NCBI RefSeq assembly: GCF_019968765.1
Contig: NZ_CP074149.1
Coordinates: 3,596,001-3,660,000, forward strand
DNA: 64,000 bases
Source of the DNA: Enterobacter sp. JBIWA008
Lineage (GTDB): Bacteria; Pseudomonadota; Gammaproteobacteria; Enterobacterales; Enterobacteriaceae
Direction: 5' to 3'
Part shown: piece after piece, positions 1-14,499 of the stretch
Numbering within the stretch: position 1 is the first letter of the stretch
Layout of the letters: every line of letters starts with the position of its first letter
Notes under the pieces: model-generated
Seen by the model: the letters and a program-made list of their open reading frames with translations, nothing else
Databases searched by the model: none
What the model was told of the DNA's origin: nothing
Made by a program: the position numbers and the translations under genes

Positions 1-1
1 G

Positions 2-1204
2 CCCATTCTCGGCAGCTACGGCATGCAAACCCTGCCAACCTGGATCGCCAGCGACAGCGCTGAGGCCGTGCATATTGCCGAACAGATTGGCTATCCGGTT
101 GCCCTGAAGCTGCGTTCCCCGGATATCCCGCATAAGTCGGATGTGCAGGGGGTTATGTTATATCTGCGAACGGCAACTGAGGTGCAGCAGGCCGCCGATG
201 CCATCTTCGATCGGGTCAAAATGGCCTGGCCGCAGGCGCGGATCCACGGATTGCTGGTGCAAAGCATGGCCAACCGCGCTGGAGCTCAGGAATTACGGGT
301 GGTGGTTGAACACGATCCCGTCTTCGGCCCGCTCATCATGCTGGGAGAAGGCGGCGTTGAGTGGCGGCCGGAGGAGCAGGCGGTGGTGGCTTTACCGCCG
401 CTGAACATGAACCTGGCGCGTTATCTGATCATTCAGGCAATTAAAAGTAAAAAGATCCGTGGCCGGAGTGCGCTGCGCCCGCTTGATATTGCCGGGTTAA
501 GTCAGTTCCTGGTGCAGGTGTCTAACCTGATTGTGGATTGTGCCGAGATCCAGCGCCTGGATATTCATCCGCTGCTCGCCTCCGGCAATGAGTTTACGGC
601 GCTGGACGTGACCCTGGATATCGCGCCATTCGAAGGTGACAAAGAGAGCCGTCTGGCAATCCGTCCATATCCCCTGCAGCTGGAGGAGTGGGTTGAGATG
701 AAGAATGGGGAACGCGCCTTGTTCCGCCCTATTCTGCCGGAAGATGAGCCCCAGCTGCGGACCTTTATCTCTCAGGTCACGAAAGAGGATCTTTATTATC
801 GCTATTTTAGCGAAATCAACGAATTTACCCACGATGATTTAGCCAATATGACCCAGATCGACTACGATCGAGAAATGGCGTTTGTTGCCGTTCGTCGCTC
901 CGATAAGGGGGATGAGATCCTCGGCGTCACGCGTGCTATTTCTGACCCGGATAACGTCGATGCGGAGTTTGCGGTGCTGGTACGCTCCGATCTTAAAGGT
1001 CTGGGTCTGGGAAGACGGCTGCTGGAAAAACTCATCAGTTATACGCGAGATCACGGATTGTTACGCCTTAATGGCATTACTATGCCTAACAATCGCGGTA
1101 TGGTGACCCTGGCGCGAAAACTTGGGTTTGACGTTGATATTCAGCTGGACGAAGGTATTGTGGCCTTGTCCCTCAGTCTGACATCAGCAGACAAACGCGA
1201 GTAA
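2..1204 (+). CDS. patZ: Protein lysine acetyltransferase Pat/PatZ, C-terminal part
   Basis: The frame is open from base 2, so the gene begins before the window; about 400 C-terminal residues are visible of a family that is about 886 residues long in E. coli. The first two thirds match the end of the ATP-grasp, acyl-CoA-synthetase-like half. The last 170 or so residues are a GNAT acetyltransferase domain with the acetyl-CoA binding loop KGLGLGRRLLE. In E. coli the enzyme transfers acetyl groups from acetyl-CoA to lysines of metabolic enzymes such as acetyl-CoA synthetase. It lies just upstream of pssA on the same strand, as in E. coli. Nothing looks broken apart from the window edge. Confidence 0.93.
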   Translation, partial: PILGSYGMQTLPTWIASDSAEAVHIAEQIGYPVALKLRSPDIPHKSDVQGVMLYLRTATEVQQAADAIFDRVKMAWPQARIHGLLVQSMANRAGAQELRVVVEHDPVFGPLIMLGEGGVEWRPEEQAVVALPPLNMNLARYLIIQAIKSKKIRGRSALRPLDIAGLSQFLVQVSNLIVDCAEIQRLDIHPLLASGNEFTALDVTLDIAPFEGDKESRLAIRPYPLQLEEWVEMKNGERALFRPILPEDEPQLRTFISQVTKEDLYYRYFSEINEFTHDDLANMTQIDYDREMAFVAVRRSDKGDEILGVTRAISDPDNVDAEFAVLVRSDLKGLGLGRRLLEKLISYTRDHGLLRLNGITMPNNRGMVTLARKLGFDVDIQLDEGIVALSLSLTSADKRE

Positions 1205-1314
1205 GCTACTGGAAATGTTACCCACTTTGGACGGGACTGGTGGTATCATTGTCCGCTTATGTTGTTTGCATGGTACAGACAACCCTTCAATGAACAGAGA
1301 AGAAACGCACTGTG

Positions 1315-2670
1315 ATGTTGTCAAAATTTAAGCGTAATAAACATCAACAACACCTTGCTCAACTACCGAAGATTTCTCAGTCAGTTGATGATGTAGAGTT
1401 CTTTTACGCTCCCGCTCATTTTCGGGAGACGCTTCTGGAAAAGATTGCCAGCGCCACGCGACGCATCTGCATTGTGGCGCTTTATCTTGAACAGGATGAA
1501 GGCGGGCGCGCGATCCTGAACGCGCTCTATGAAGCCAAACGTCAGCGCCCGGAACTTGATGTTCGTGTGCTGGTAGACTGGCATCGCGCTCAGCGCGGCC
1601 GTATTGGCGCTGCCGCCTCAAACACCAATGCTGACTGGTATTGCCGCACGGCACAGGAAAATCCTGGCGTCGATGTGCCTGTTTATGGCGTCCCGGTAAA
1701 CACCCGTGAAGCGCTCGGCGTCCTTCATTTCAAGGGGTTCATCATTGATGACAGCGTGCTTTACAGCGGCGCAAGTCTGAATGATGTTTACCTCCATCAG
1801 CTCGATAAATATCGCTACGACCGCTACCATCTGATCCGTAATCCGCAAATGGCCGATATCATGTTCAACTGGGTTGATAAAAACCTGGTCCATGGACGCG
1901 GTGTTAATCGCCTTGACGATCCCGAGCGTCCTAAAAGCCCGGAAATCAAAAACGATGTTCGCGCCTTCCGTCAGGAGCTGCGTGATGCGGTCTATCATTT
2001 CCAGGGCGATGCAAACAACGAAGAGTTATCCGTTACCCCTCTGGTAGGGCTCGGCAAATCAAGCCTGCTGAACAAAACGATCTTCCATCTGATGCCGTGC
2101 GCGGAGCAGAAACTCACCATCTGTACGCCGTACTTCAACCTTCCTGCCGTGCTGGTGCGTAATATCATTCAGCTGCTGCGCGACGGTAAAAAAGTGGAAA
2201 TCATCGTTGGTGATAAAACGGCAAACGACTTCTTTATTCCTGAAGATCAGCCCTTCAAAATCATCGGTGCCCTGCCTTATCTCTATGAGATTAACTTGCG
2301 ACGTTTCCTGAGCCGTTTACAGTATTACGTAAACACTGACCAGCTGGTCGTGCGCCTCTGGAAAGATGAAGATAACACTTACCATCTGAAAGGAATGTGG
2401 GTCGACGATGAGTGGATGCTGCTGACCGGTAACAACCTGAACCCGCGCGCGTGGCGACTGGATCTGGAAAACGCTATCCTGATCCATGACCCGCAGCATG
2501 AGTTAGCCGCAAAACGTGAACGTGAGCTGGACCTGATTCGCACACATACCACTGTGGTGAATCATTACCGCGAACTGCAGAGCATTGCCGATTACCCGGT
2601 GAAAGTCCGCAAGCTTATCCGCCGCTTACGTCGTATCCGTATCGACCGACTTATCAGCCGTATTCTGTAA
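1315..2670 (+). CDS. pssA: Phosphatidylserine synthase (CDP-diacylglycerol:serine)
   Basis: The product makes phosphatidylserine from CDP-diacylglycerol and L-serine, the committed step to phosphatidylethanolamine; the E. coli enzyme is a peripheral, ribosome- and membrane-associated protein. Two phospholipase-D HKD motifs are visible: HFKGFIID near residue 138 and HLKGMWVD near residue 357. The C-terminus is very basic (KLIRRLRRIRIDR), suited to contact with acidic lipid. The start is the ATG at 1315 (MLSKFKRNKHQQ), giving 451 residues, the E. coli length; a GTG one codon upstream is the only close alternative. A terminator follows immediately. Confidence 0.97.
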   Translation: MLSKFKRNKHQQHLAQLPKISQSVDDVEFFYAPAHFRETLLEKIASATRRICIVALYLEQDEGGRAILNALYEAKRQRPELDVRVLVDWHRAQRGRIGAAASNTNADWYCRTAQENPGVDVPVYGVPVNTREALGVLHFKGFIIDDSVLYSGASLNDVYLHQLDKYRYDRYHLIRNPQMADIMFNWVDKNLVHGRGVNRLDDPERPKSPEIKNDVRAFRQELRDAVYHFQGDANNEELSVTPLVGLGKSSLLNKTIFHLMPCAEQKLTICTPYFNLPAVLVRNIIQLLRDGKKVEIIVGDKTANDFFIPEDQPFKIIGALPYLYEINLRRFLSRLQYYVNTDQLVVRLWKDEDNTYHLKGMWVDDEWMLLTGNNLNPRAWRLDLENAILIHDPQHELAAKRERELDLIRTHTTVVNHYRELQSIADYPVKVRKLIRRLRRIRIDRLISRIL

Positions 2671-2677
2671 TGTTCAG

Positions 2678-2703
2678 GCCCTGTCATCCGCAGGGCTTTT
2701 TTA
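2678..2703 (+). terminator. Intrinsic terminator after pssA
   Basis: The stem GCCCTG/CAGGGC is closed over a short loop and followed by six T residues, eight bases past the pssA stop codon. Confidence 0.85.
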
Positions 2704-2715
2704 TGGAGCCCGTTG

Positions 2716-3039
2716 ATGCATATTCCATTATTTCTGAGCGTCTTCTTTCTGAGTGGCTGTAGCCATATGGCCAACGATAACTGGTCCGGACAGGATAAAG
2801 CACAGCATTTCCTCGCTTCAGCTATGTTGTCCGCAGCCGGCAATGAATATGCGCAGCATCAGGGATACAGCCGGGATCGTAGCGCGGCGATAGGGTTGAT
2901 GTTCTCAGTCGGTCTTGGGGCATCAAAAGAACTGTGGGATAGCCGCCCTGCAGGGAGCGGCTGGAGCTGGAAAGATTTCGCCTGGGATGTCGCCGGCGCA
3001 ACGACCGGCTATGCCGTGTGGCAGATGGCACGCTATTAA
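2716..3039 (+). CDS. yfiM: YfiM family lipoprotein
   Basis: A 107-residue predicted lipoprotein. A short hydrophobic signal peptide ends in the lipobox LSGC, so Cys16 would be lipidated. The body contains the family-typical DKAQHFLAS and GASKELWD stretches and is close to E. coli YfiM as remembered. Its molecular role is not established. ATG 2716 was chosen over an in-frame TTG at 2713. The gene converges with kgtP, and the two stop codons overlap by four bases. Confidence 0.88.
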   Translation: MHIPLFLSVFFLSGCSHMANDNWSGQDKAQHFLASAMLSAAGNEYAQHQGYSRDRSAAIGLMFSVGLGASKELWDSRPAGSGWSWKDFAWDVAGATTGYAVWQMARY

Positions 3040-4331
3040 AGTCGAATGCCTTTCCCTTTGCGATGCAGCAGCAGGGAAACAATAAAGGCCAGTGCGCCCA
3101 TTATTGTTACGTACCAGAAGAATGTCGTTTCACTTCCCCATGATTTAAGCGACAACGCAACGTACTCCGCCGATCCCCCAAACAACGCATTAGCTACCGC
3201 ATAAGAGAGGCCTACCCCTAAAGCACGTACCTGCGCCGGGAACATTTCAGCTTTCAGTATCCCACTGATAGAGGTATAGAAACTGACAATCACCATCGCC
3301 AGCATCACCAGCGCAAACGCGGCATACGGCGAAGTCACATGCTGAAGAGCAGACAAAATAGGTACGGTACATAACGCCGACAGACCGCCAAAAATCAGCA
3401 TCGACGTACGTCGACCGATTTTATCCGAGAGCGCACCGATAATGGGTTGTATGAGCATAAAGACAAACAGCGCCACGGTCATGACTACGCTGGCGACGTT
3501 TGCGTGCATGCCGGTGGTGTTCACCAGATATTTTTGCATATAGGTGGTGAACGTGTAGAAACTAAGAGAGCCGCCCGCAGTAAAGCCCAGCACCATAAGG
3601 AAAGCTTTGCGGTTACGCCATAATCCTTTGAATGTTCCCGCCTCCTTCAGCGTTCTGACCTCCTTCTGAGAGGTTTCGTCTAACTGCCGACGTAGCCAAA
3701 GTGCGACAACCGCCAGTACAGCGCCCATCGCGAAAGGAATTCGCCATCCCCAGGCATGAAGTTGTTCGTCGGTCAGAATCTGCTGCAGGATCACCACCAC
3801 AAGAATGGCCAGCAGTTGACCACCAATAAGCGTGACGTACTGGAATGAGGCGTAAAAACCTTTACGGCCTTCCAGGGCAATCTCGCTCATGTAGGTCGCA
3901 CTGGTACCGTATTCACCGCCCACCGATAATCCCTGGAATAAGCGGGCCAGTAATAGTAGCGCCGGTGCCCAGGTACCAATCGATTCATATCCCGGTAAGC
4001 AGGCGATCACCAGAGAGCCAAAGCACATCATGCACACCGAGATCAGCATAGAAGCCTTACGGCCGCGACGATCCGCAATGCGGCCAAACAGCCAGCCCCC
4101 AATGGGTCGCATTAAAAACCCTGCGGCAAAAACCCCCGTCGTTTGTAGTAGCTGCGTTGTGGTGTTTCCGGATGGGAAGAAAATATGGGCAAAGTAGAGT
4201 GAACAGAATGAGTAGACGTAAAAGTCGAACCATTCAACCAGATTCCCTGAAGAGGCGCTAACGATTGCCCATACCCTTCTTCGGGTATCACTGTTAGCCA
4301 GCGTCCCGTTTGATGTAATGCTTTCTGTCAT
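3036..4331 (-). CDS. kgtP: Alpha-ketoglutarate/proton symporter
   Basis: A 431-residue major facilitator superfamily transporter of the metabolite:H+ symporter family that imports 2-oxoglutarate across the inner membrane. About twelve hydrophobic segments are seen, with the MFS signature [11 protein letters not shown] between helices 2 and 3 and a second copy [11 protein letters not shown] in the C-terminal half. The start was set at the ATG at 4331 (MTESITSNG), preceded by AGGAG and matching the family length; the open frame extends 17 codons further but without a better ribosome site. It converges with yfiM and lies downstream of the rrn operon on the same strand. Confidence 0.95.
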   Translation of the reverse strand: MTESITSNGTLANSDTRRRVWAIVSASSGNLVEWFDFYVYSFCSLYFAHIFFPSGNTTTQLLQTTGVFAAGFLMRPIGGWLFGRIADRRGRKASMLISVCMMCFGSLVIACLPGYESIGTWAPALLLLARLFQGLSVGGEYGTSATYMSEIALEGRKGFYASFQYVTLIGGQLLAILVVVILQQILTDEQLHAWGWRIPFAMGAVLAVVALWLRRQLDETSQKEVRTLKEAGTFKGLWRNRKAFLMVLGFTAGGSLSFYTFTTYMQKYLVNTTGMHANVASVVMTVALFVFMLIQPIIGALSDKIGRRTSMLIFGGLSALCTVPILSALQHVTSPYAAFALVMLAMVIVSFYTSISGILKAEMFPAQVRALGVGLSYAVANALFGGSAEYVALSLKSWGSETTFFWYVTIMGALAFIVSLLLHRKGKGIRL

Positions 4332-4498
4332 TGTGATTATACTCCTGCCATAAACAGCGGCGTATTGAGCCAGGAGACTCAATTCCCTCGTAAATGAAAT
4401 GTTATAATTTTGTTATAAATAACATTGAGACAGAGATCACACATTCCATTAGCAGGATAAGGGATTAAGAGAAAGGCCAAAGAGGGAAAGCACAAAGC

Positions 4499-4529
4499 AA
4501 AAAACCCCGCACCTTACGGTACGGGGTTC
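4499..4529 (-). terminator. Terminator of the rRNA operon
   Basis: The hairpin ACCCCGTACC/GGTGCGGGGT is followed by a T-run on the minus strand directly after 5S rRNA. The remaining bases up to kgtP (4332-4498) hold nothing else I recognise. Confidence 0.85.
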
Positions 4530-4539
4530 TTCTTAATTG

Positions 4540-4659
4540 ATGCCTGGCAGTTCCCTACTCTCGCATGGGGAGACCCCACACTACCATCGGCGCTACGGCG
4601 TTTCACTTCTGAGTTCGGCATGGGGTCAGGTGGGACCACCGCGCTAAAGCCGCCAGGCA
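4540..4659 (-). rRNA. rrf: 5S ribosomal RNA
   Basis: A 120-nt sequence on the minus strand beginning TGCCTGGCGGC, with complementary TGCCAGGCAT-type ends that form helix I. It is the last gene of an rrn operon at the position of rrnG in E. coli. Confidence 0.97.
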
Positions 4660-4728
4660 AATTCTGTTAATCTGTATCAGGCTGAAATTTGATTGTCTCT
4701 CTCACCGCCAAAACACCTTCGGCGTTGT

Positions 4729-7634
<2,906 letters not shown>

Positions 7635-7743
7635 TCACAACCCGAAGATGTTTCTTTCGATTCATCATCGACTTGCGAAAATTTGAGAGACTCGAACACA
7701 CATAACATGTGTGTCGTTTCAATTTTCAGCTTGATCCAGATTT

Positions 7744-7753
7744 TTAAAGAGCA
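7744..7753 (-). promoter_or_regulatory. Spacer boxA antitermination site
   Basis: TGCTCTTTAA on the minus strand, between the tRNA and the 23S gene, the usual boxA that lets NusB/NusE-modified polymerase pass through rrn genes. Confidence 0.75.
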
Positions 7754-7825
7754 AATATCTCAAACATGACTCGCAAGTCAGTTTTGAGATATGAGGCAGG
7801 TGACTTTCACTCACGAACCAGCAAG

Positions 7826-7901
7826 TGGCGTCCCCTAGGGGATTCGAACCCCTGTTACCGCCGTGAAAGGGCGGTGTCCTGGGCCTCTAGACGAAGGGGA
7901 C
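7826..7901 (-). tRNA. gltW: tRNA-Glu (anticodon TTC)
   Basis: A 76-nt cloverleaf in the 16S-23S spacer, starting GTCCCCTTCGTCTAGAGG, with the anticodon TTC in the loop CTTTCAC, T-loop GGTTCGAATCC and an encoded CCA end. One Glu tRNA in the spacer matches rrnG-type operons; the symbol is by position. Confidence 0.97.
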
Positions 7902-7986
7902 ACTGAAGTCTCAATCGCAAGACGCCTTGCTATTTACTTTTCATCAGACAATCTGTGTGAGCACTACAAAGGCAGGTTCTTTAAGG

Positions 7987-9526
<1,540 letters not shown>

Positions 9527-9657
9527 AAGTTTGATGCTCGTGAATTAAACTTCGTAATGAATTACGTATGTTCACTCAGAGACTTGGTATTCATTTATTG
9601 TCCGAAGACATTAAGAATCCATGTCACTTTGAGTGCCCACACAGATTGTCTGATAAA

Positions 9658-9670
9658 TTGTTAAAGAGCA
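9658..9670 (-). promoter_or_regulatory. rrn leader boxA
   Basis: TGCTCTTTAACAA in the leader between promoter P2 and 16S, the canonical antitermination boxA. Confidence 0.85.
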
Positions 9671-9708
9671 GTGCAACGCGGCTTTCGCTCACCGTTGCGA
9701 GGTGGAGT

Positions 9709-9736
9709 ATATTACGCTTTCCTCTTTCAGAGTCAA
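9709..9736 (-). promoter_or_regulatory. rrn promoter P2
   Basis: Minus-strand TTGACT (-35, 9731-9736) and TAATAT (-10, 9709-9714) with a 16-bp spacer, about 100 bases downstream of P1. Confidence 0.85.
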
Positions 9737-9805
9737 GCGTTTATTTTCGCTTTTCTCTGCTGACCCGGCGGCGTGCGTGCCGTTGTTCCGTGTCAGTGGA
9801 GGCGC

Positions 9806-9833
9806 ATTATAGGGAGTAATTCCGAACCTGCAA
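9806..9833 (-). promoter_or_regulatory. rrn promoter P1
   Basis: Minus-strand TTGCAG (-35, 9828-9833) and a perfect TATAAT (-10, 9806-9811) with a 16-bp spacer, followed by a GC-rich discriminator (GCGCCTCC), which in E. coli confers ppGpp/DksA and initiating-NTP control. The otherwise gene-free stretch 9527-9916 is accounted for by the rrn leader and these promoters; upstream Fis sites are expected but were not resolved. Confidence 0.88.
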
Positions 9834-9916
9834 GGATAAAGTGAAATTTATTTACTGACTGCTCACTTTCCAGGCAAATCAGACTCCAGACCTCAATTTT
9901 CGCCTGGTTTTTATAC

Positions 9917-9945
9917 AAAAACGAGCCGCTCGCGGCTCGTTTTTG
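9917..9945 (-). terminator. Terminator after clpB
   Basis: The hairpin ACGAGCCGCGAGCGGCTCGT is flanked by A and T runs, just past the clpB stop on the minus strand. Confidence 0.88.
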
Positions 9946-9956
9946 CGTTTTGCGAC

Positions 9957-12530
9957 TTACTGCACTGCCACAATGCGATCGTCGTTGGCTTCCAGCCGGA
10001 TAACTTTGCCTGGAATCAGCTCTCCGGAAAGGATCTGCTGCGCCAGCGGGTTTTCGATCTGCTGCTGAATAGCGCGTTTCAATGGACGCGCTCCGTACAC
10101 CGGATCGTAACCATTCTCGCTCAGCAGCTTCAGCGCATCGTCGGAAATGTGGATTTCATATCCACGCTCTTCCAGACGCTTGTATAGACGCTGCAGCTGG
10201 ATCTGCGCAATCGACGCAATGTGTTTCTCACCCAGAGGATGGAATACCACCACTTCATCAATACGGTTAATGAACTCAGGACGGAAGTTATGGCTCACGA
10301 CACCGAGCACCAGATCCTTCATATGGCTATAGTCCAGTTCACCGAAACGTTCCTGAATCAGATCGGAACCCAGGTTCGAGGTCATGATGACAACCGTATT
10401 ACGGAAGTCGACCGTTCTCCCCTGTCCGTCGGTCAGACGGCCATCATCCAGAACCTGAAGCAGGATGTTGAACACATCAGGGTGTGCTTTTTCCACCTCA
10501 TCCAGCAGGATGACGGAATAAGGGCGACGGCGAACTGCTTCCGTCAGATACCCCCCTTCTTCATAACCAACGTATCCCGGAGGCGCACCGACCAGACGTG
10601 ATACGGAGTGTTTCTCCATAAACTCGGACATGTCGATACGCACCATCGCATCGTCGCTGTCGAACATAAAGTTAGCCAGCGCTTTACACAGCTCGGTTTT
10701 ACCGACCCCAGTCGGCCCCAGGAACAGGAACGAACCAATCGGACGGTTTGGATCGGACAGCCCAGCACGACTACGACGAATAGCGTTCGAAACCGCCTCA
10801 ACCGCTTCGTTCTGGCCAATCACCCGATTATGAAGATCTTGCTCCATGCGCAGCAGTTTTTCACGCTCACCTTCCAGCATGCGCGCCACCGGAATACCGG
10901 TCCAGCGGGCAAGTACTTCCGCGATCTCTGCATCCGTCACTTTATTACGTAACAGACGCATCGTTTTCCCCTCTGACTGCGTCGCTATCTCAAGCTGTTT
11001 TTCCAGCTCAGGAATTTTGCCGTACTGCAGTTCAGACATCCGCGCCAGGTCGCCCACTCGTCGCGCCTGCTCAATGGCAATTTTTGCCTGTTCGAGTTCA
11101 GCTTTAATGGTCTGCGTACCGGAAAGGGATGCTTTCTCGGCTTTCCACTCTTCTTCCAGCTCAGAGTACTGGCGCTCTTTATCGTCCAGTTCTTCATTGA
11201 GCATATCCAGGCGTTTCTTACTGGCTTCATCAGACTCTTTCTTCAGCGCCTGCTGTTCCAGCTTGAGCTGAATAATGCGTCGGTCGAGTCGGTCAAGCTC
11301 TTCCGGTTTCGAGTCAATCTGCATACGAATGCTTGAAGCCGCTTCATCAATCAGGTCGATCGCTTTATCCGGCAACTGACGGTCAGCGATATAACGATGA
11401 GAAAGCGTCGCCGCCGCAACGATGGCCGGGTCAGTGATCTGCACATGGTGGTGCAGTTCATAGCGCTCTTTAAGACCACGCAGGATCGCGATGGTATCTT
11501 CAACGCTTGGCTCAGCAACGAACACTTTCTGGAAACGACGTTCCAGCGCAGCATCTTTCTCAATGTACTGACGATACTCGTCAAGCGTAGTGGCGCCGAC
11601 GCAGTGAAGTTCACCACGCGCAAGCGCAGGTTTCAGCATATTCCCGGCATCCATAGCGCCGTCCGCTTTACCCGCACCGACCATGGTGTGCAGTTCGTCG
11701 ATAAACAGGATAACGTTCCCTTCCTGCTTCGCCAGGTCGTTAAGCACGCCTTTGAGACGCTCTTCGAACTCGCCGCGGTATTTCGCACCGGCCACCAGCG
11801 CGCCCATATCCAGCGCCAGTACGCGACGGCCTTTCAGGCCTTCCGGCACTTCACCGTTGACGATACGCTGCGCCAGCCCTTCAACAATGGCGGTTTTACC
11901 GACACCCGGTTCACCAATCAGCACCGGGTTGTTCTTGGTACGACGCTGCAGCACCTGAATCGTACGGCGGATTTCTTCATCACGGCCGATAACCGGGTCA
12001 AGTTTGCCCTGTTCAGCACGCTCGGTTAGATCAACCGTAAATTTCTTCAAAGCCTGACGTTGGTCTTCGGCTCCCTGATCGTTCACGCTTTCACCTCCGC
12101 GCATTTTCTCAATCGCCTGAGTCACATTGGCGGTGGTTGCACCGGCAGATTTCAGCAGGTCGGTCAAGGTACCACGTGATTCAAGCGCCGCCAGAACAAA
12201 CAGCTCTGACGAAATAAAGTTGTCCCCACGTTTTTGCGCCAGCTTGTCGCAAAGGTTAAGCACGCGTACAAGATCCTGCGACGGCTGAACGTCGCCGCCG
12301 GTACCTTCTACCTGCGGCAAACGGCTCAGCGCCTGATCGATAGCGGTGCGTAACTGGCCAGCATTAATGCCAGCGGACGTTAATAAAGGACGTACCGATC
12401 CCCCTTCCTGATTCAGCAAGGCGCTCATTAAATGAAGAGGTTCGATAAATTGGTTGTCGTGCCCCAGTGCAAGGGACTGGGCATCGGCGAGAGCAAGCTG
12501 GAATTTATTAGTAAGACGATCCAGACGCAT
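9957..12530 (-). CDS. clpB: ATP-dependent disaggregase ClpB
   Basis: An 857-residue AAA+ chaperone that, with DnaK, pulls polypeptides out of heat-induced aggregates. In order: N-terminal Clp repeat domain (1-145), AAA1 with Walker A GEPGVGKT near 206 and Walker [10 protein letters not shown], coiled-coil middle domain (about 410-520), AAA2 with Walker A GPTGVGKT near 605 and Walker [10 protein letters not shown], and a C-terminal small domain. The start is the ATG at 12530 (MRLDRLTNK) behind GGGAGGAGTT; it matches the E. coli length. A sigma-32 promoter lies about 40 bases upstream and a strong terminator follows. Confidence 0.98.
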   Translation of the reverse strand: MRLDRLTNKFQLALADAQSLALGHDNQFIEPLHLMSALLNQEGGSVRPLLTSAGINAGQLRTAIDQALSRLPQVEGTGGDVQPSQDLVRVLNLCDKLAQKRGDNFISSELFVLAALESRGTLTDLLKSAGATTANVTQAIEKMRGGESVNDQGAEDQRQALKKFTVDLTERAEQGKLDPVIGRDEEIRRTIQVLQRRTKNNPVLIGEPGVGKTAIVEGLAQRIVNGEVPEGLKGRRVLALDMGALVAGAKYRGEFEERLKGVLNDLAKQEGNVILFIDELHTMVGAGKADGAMDAGNMLKPALARGELHCVGATTLDEYRQYIEKDAALERRFQKVFVAEPSVEDTIAILRGLKERYELHHHVQITDPAIVAAATLSHRYIADRQLPDKAIDLIDEAASSIRMQIDSKPEELDRLDRRIIQLKLEQQALKKESDEASKKRLDMLNEELDDKERQYSELEEEWKAEKASLSGTQTIKAELEQAKIAIEQARRVGDLARMSELQYGKIPELEKQLEIATQSEGKTMRLLRNKVTDAEIAEVLARWTGIPVARMLEGEREKLLRMEQDLHNRVIGQNEAVEAVSNAIRRSRAGLSDPNRPIGSFLFLGPTGVGKTELCKALANFMFDSDDAMVRIDMSEFMEKHSVSRLVGAPPGYVGYEEGGYLTEAVRRRPYSVILLDEVEKAHPDVFNILLQVLDDGRLTDGQGRTVDFRNTVVIMTSNLGSDLIQERFGELDYSHMKDLVLGVVSHNFRPEFINRIDEVVVFHPLGEKHIASIAQIQLQRLYKRLEERGYEIHISDDALKLLSENGYDPVYGARPLKRAIQQQIENPLAQQILSGELIPGKVIRLEANDDRIVAVQ

Positions 12531-12569
12531 AACTCCTCCCATAACAGGTCAAATTTGCTACTGGAGATT

Positions 12570-12597
12570 AAATGAGGTCATCCCTCAATTATTCAAG
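12570..12597 (-). promoter_or_regulatory. Sigma-32 heat-shock promoter of clpB
   Basis: Minus strand CTTGAA (12592-12597), 14 bases, then CCTCATTT (12570-12577), close to the sigma-32 consensus CTTGAA / CCCCATNT. It lies between pgeF and clpB. Confidence 0.82.
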
Positions 12598-12659
12598 GTT
12601 AATGACCTGAATTATGTGAAAAGAAAACAGCACGAGCCGGATCGTCTTGATTCTTTAGG

Positions 12660-13391
12660 TTATATCAGCCAAATGAAACTTGCCATACGCCCCGTAGTCT
12701 TGTCGCGGCGATAAGAGAAAAAATCACCCTGTTCGGTGAAGGTGCAGCGATCGCCGCCGAAGATCTGCGTCACGCCGACATTATTCAAACGCTGGCGGGC
12801 GAGCTGGTAAATATCGGCCAAATATTTATCCCCGAAAGGCAGGAAGGCTTCCACCGCATGCGGATCTTTTCCCATAAAGGCTTCGCGAACCTCTGGCCCC
12901 ACTTCAAAAGCGCGAGGACCAATGGCCGGGCCAAGCCAGGCCATAATATTGGCTGGCTCATCGTTAAAACAAGCGACTGTTTCTTCGAGCACACCTTCAC
13001 ACAGGCCACGCCAGCCCGCATGTGCTGCTGCCACCTCGGTACCTGCACGGTTACAGAACAGAACCGGCAGACAATCGGCGGTCATCACGGCACAAACGGT
13101 TCCCGGAGTATTACTGTAAGAGGCATCAGCACGTTTAGAAGCATAGGGTTCCCCCGTCAGCTTCAGCACCGCGTTACCATGAACCTGTTCCAGCCAGATC
13201 GGTTTCGACGGCAAGTTGCCCGCAGCAAACAAACGCCTACGGTTCTCTTCAACGTGTTCCAGGTTGTCGCCACAGTGCGCACCAAGGTTCAAAGACTCCC
13301 ACGCGCCCAGGCTAACACCGCCAATACGGGTTGAACTACAGGCGGCCACCCCGTCCGGCAATGGCCACTCCGGGACAATCAGTTTGGTCAT
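12660..13391 (-). CDS. pgeF: Peptidoglycan editing factor / multicopper-type polyphenol oxidase family protein
   Basis: A 243-residue YfiH/PgeF (Cu-oxidase_4) family protein. Conserved stretches EQVHGNAV, ADCLPVLF and AAAHAGWRGL provide the metal-binding His and Cys residues. Family members were described as purine nucleoside phosphorylase/oxidase-like enzymes; in E. coli PgeF removes wrongly incorporated amino acids from muropeptides. Its start overlaps the stop of rluD in an ATGA arrangement, so the two are translated from one mRNA, as in E. coli. Confidence 0.93.
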   Translation of the reverse strand: MTKLIVPEWPLPDGVAACSSTRIGGVSLGAWESLNLGAHCGDNLEHVEENRRRLFAAGNLPSKPIWLEQVHGNAVLKLTGEPYASKRADASYSNTPGTVCAVMTADCLPVLFCNRAGTEVAAAHAGWRGLCEGVLEETVACFNDEPANIMAWLGPAIGPRAFEVGPEVREAFMGKDPHAVEAFLPFGDKYLADIYQLARQRLNNVGVTQIFGGDRCTFTEQGDFFSYRRDKTTGRMASFIWLI

Positions 13392-14368
13392 AACCAGTCC
13401 ACTTGATCCTTATGTTCTTCGAAATCAGCACGCATGGCGTCGATAAGATCCACCATATCCTGCGGGATAGGCGCATGCCACTCCATCTGAATGCCGGTGA
13501 TAGGATGGTAAAGACGCAGCATGGTCGCGTGCAGCGCCTGACGATCGAATTTACGCAATACGCTAATGAACTCATCCGATGCGCCTTTAGGCGGGCGCGG
13601 ACGACCACCGTAGACCTGATCCCCCACCAGCGGATGGGTAATGTGGGCCATATGCACGCGGATCTGGTGGGTACGCCCGGTTTCCAGACGCAGACGCAGA
13701 CGCGTATGAATACGGAAGTGTTCCATAATGCGATAGTGCGTCACCGCCGGTTTACCCATCGGATGCACCGACATATGGGTACGTTTGGTTGGATGACGGC
13801 TGATTGGCTCTTCCACCGTTCCGCCAGAGGTCATATGCCCAATGGCTACCGCTTCATACTCGCGGGTGATTTCGCGCAGCTGCAGCGATTCCACCAGACG
13901 GGTCTGAGCAGGAACGGTCTTCGCCACCACCATCAAACCGGTGGTGTCTTTATCCAGACGGTGCACGATGCCAGCGCGCGGGACATCCGCGATCGGCGGA
14001 TAATAATGGAGAAGTGCGTTAAGTACCGTACCGTCAGGGTTCCCCGCGCCCGGATGAACAACCAGATCGCGCGGCTTGTTGATCACCAGAATGTCATCAT
14101 CTTCATAGACGATGTCCAGTGGAATATCCTGCGGCTCGAAGCGGATTTCCTCTTCGATTTCAGCATTGATGGCGACAGCTTCCCCACCTAACACTTTCTC
14201 TTTTGGTTTGTCCCAGATCTTGCCGTTTACCAGCACGCGCTGGTCCAGGATCCATTCTTTTATGCGTGAACGCGAATAATCAGGGAACAATTCGGCCAAA
14301 GCCTGATCTAAGCGTTGACCGAGCTGATTTTCGGAGACTGTTGCGGTGAGTTCTACTCGTTGTGCCAT
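13388..14368 (-). CDS. rluD: 23S rRNA pseudouridine synthase D
   Basis: 326 residues, the E. coli length. An N-terminal S4 RNA-binding domain (about 18-80) is followed by the RluA-type catalytic domain with RLDKDTTGLMVVAKT, whose Asp (near 139) attacks the target uridine. In E. coli it makes pseudouridines 1911, 1915 and 1917 in helix 69 of 23S rRNA and is needed for normal ribosome assembly. It is divergent from bamD and overlaps pgeF by four bases. Confidence 0.97.
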   Translation of the reverse strand: MAQRVELTATVSENQLGQRLDQALAELFPDYSRSRIKEWILDQRVLVNGKIWDKPKEKVLGGEAVAINAEIEEEIRFEPQDIPLDIVYEDDDILVINKPRDLVVHPGAGNPDGTVLNALLHYYPPIADVPRAGIVHRLDKDTTGLMVVAKTVPAQTRLVESLQLREITREYEAVAIGHMTSGGTVEEPISRHPTKRTHMSVHPMGKPAVTHYRIMEHFRIHTRLRLRLETGRTHQIRVHMAHITHPLVGDQVYGGRPRPPKGASDEFISVLRKFDRQALHATMLRLYHPITGIQMEWHAPIPQDMVDLIDAMRADFEEHKDQVDWL

Positions 14369-14499
14369 AAACTGCTTCTTCGTTTAACGTTGGGTTTTAC
14401 GGCTTTGCCGTTTAATATAGTGTGCTATTGTAGCTGGTCTTAATCGGGAGCAGGAACAGAGTTTCTCCCGGACAAACATTTGAGGAAAGTCAAAACGTC

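Noticed and set aside
11397..12029. 210-codon open frame antisense to clpB
   Set aside because: Mirror of a strongly coding frame, no ribosome site or family; clpB is certain here.
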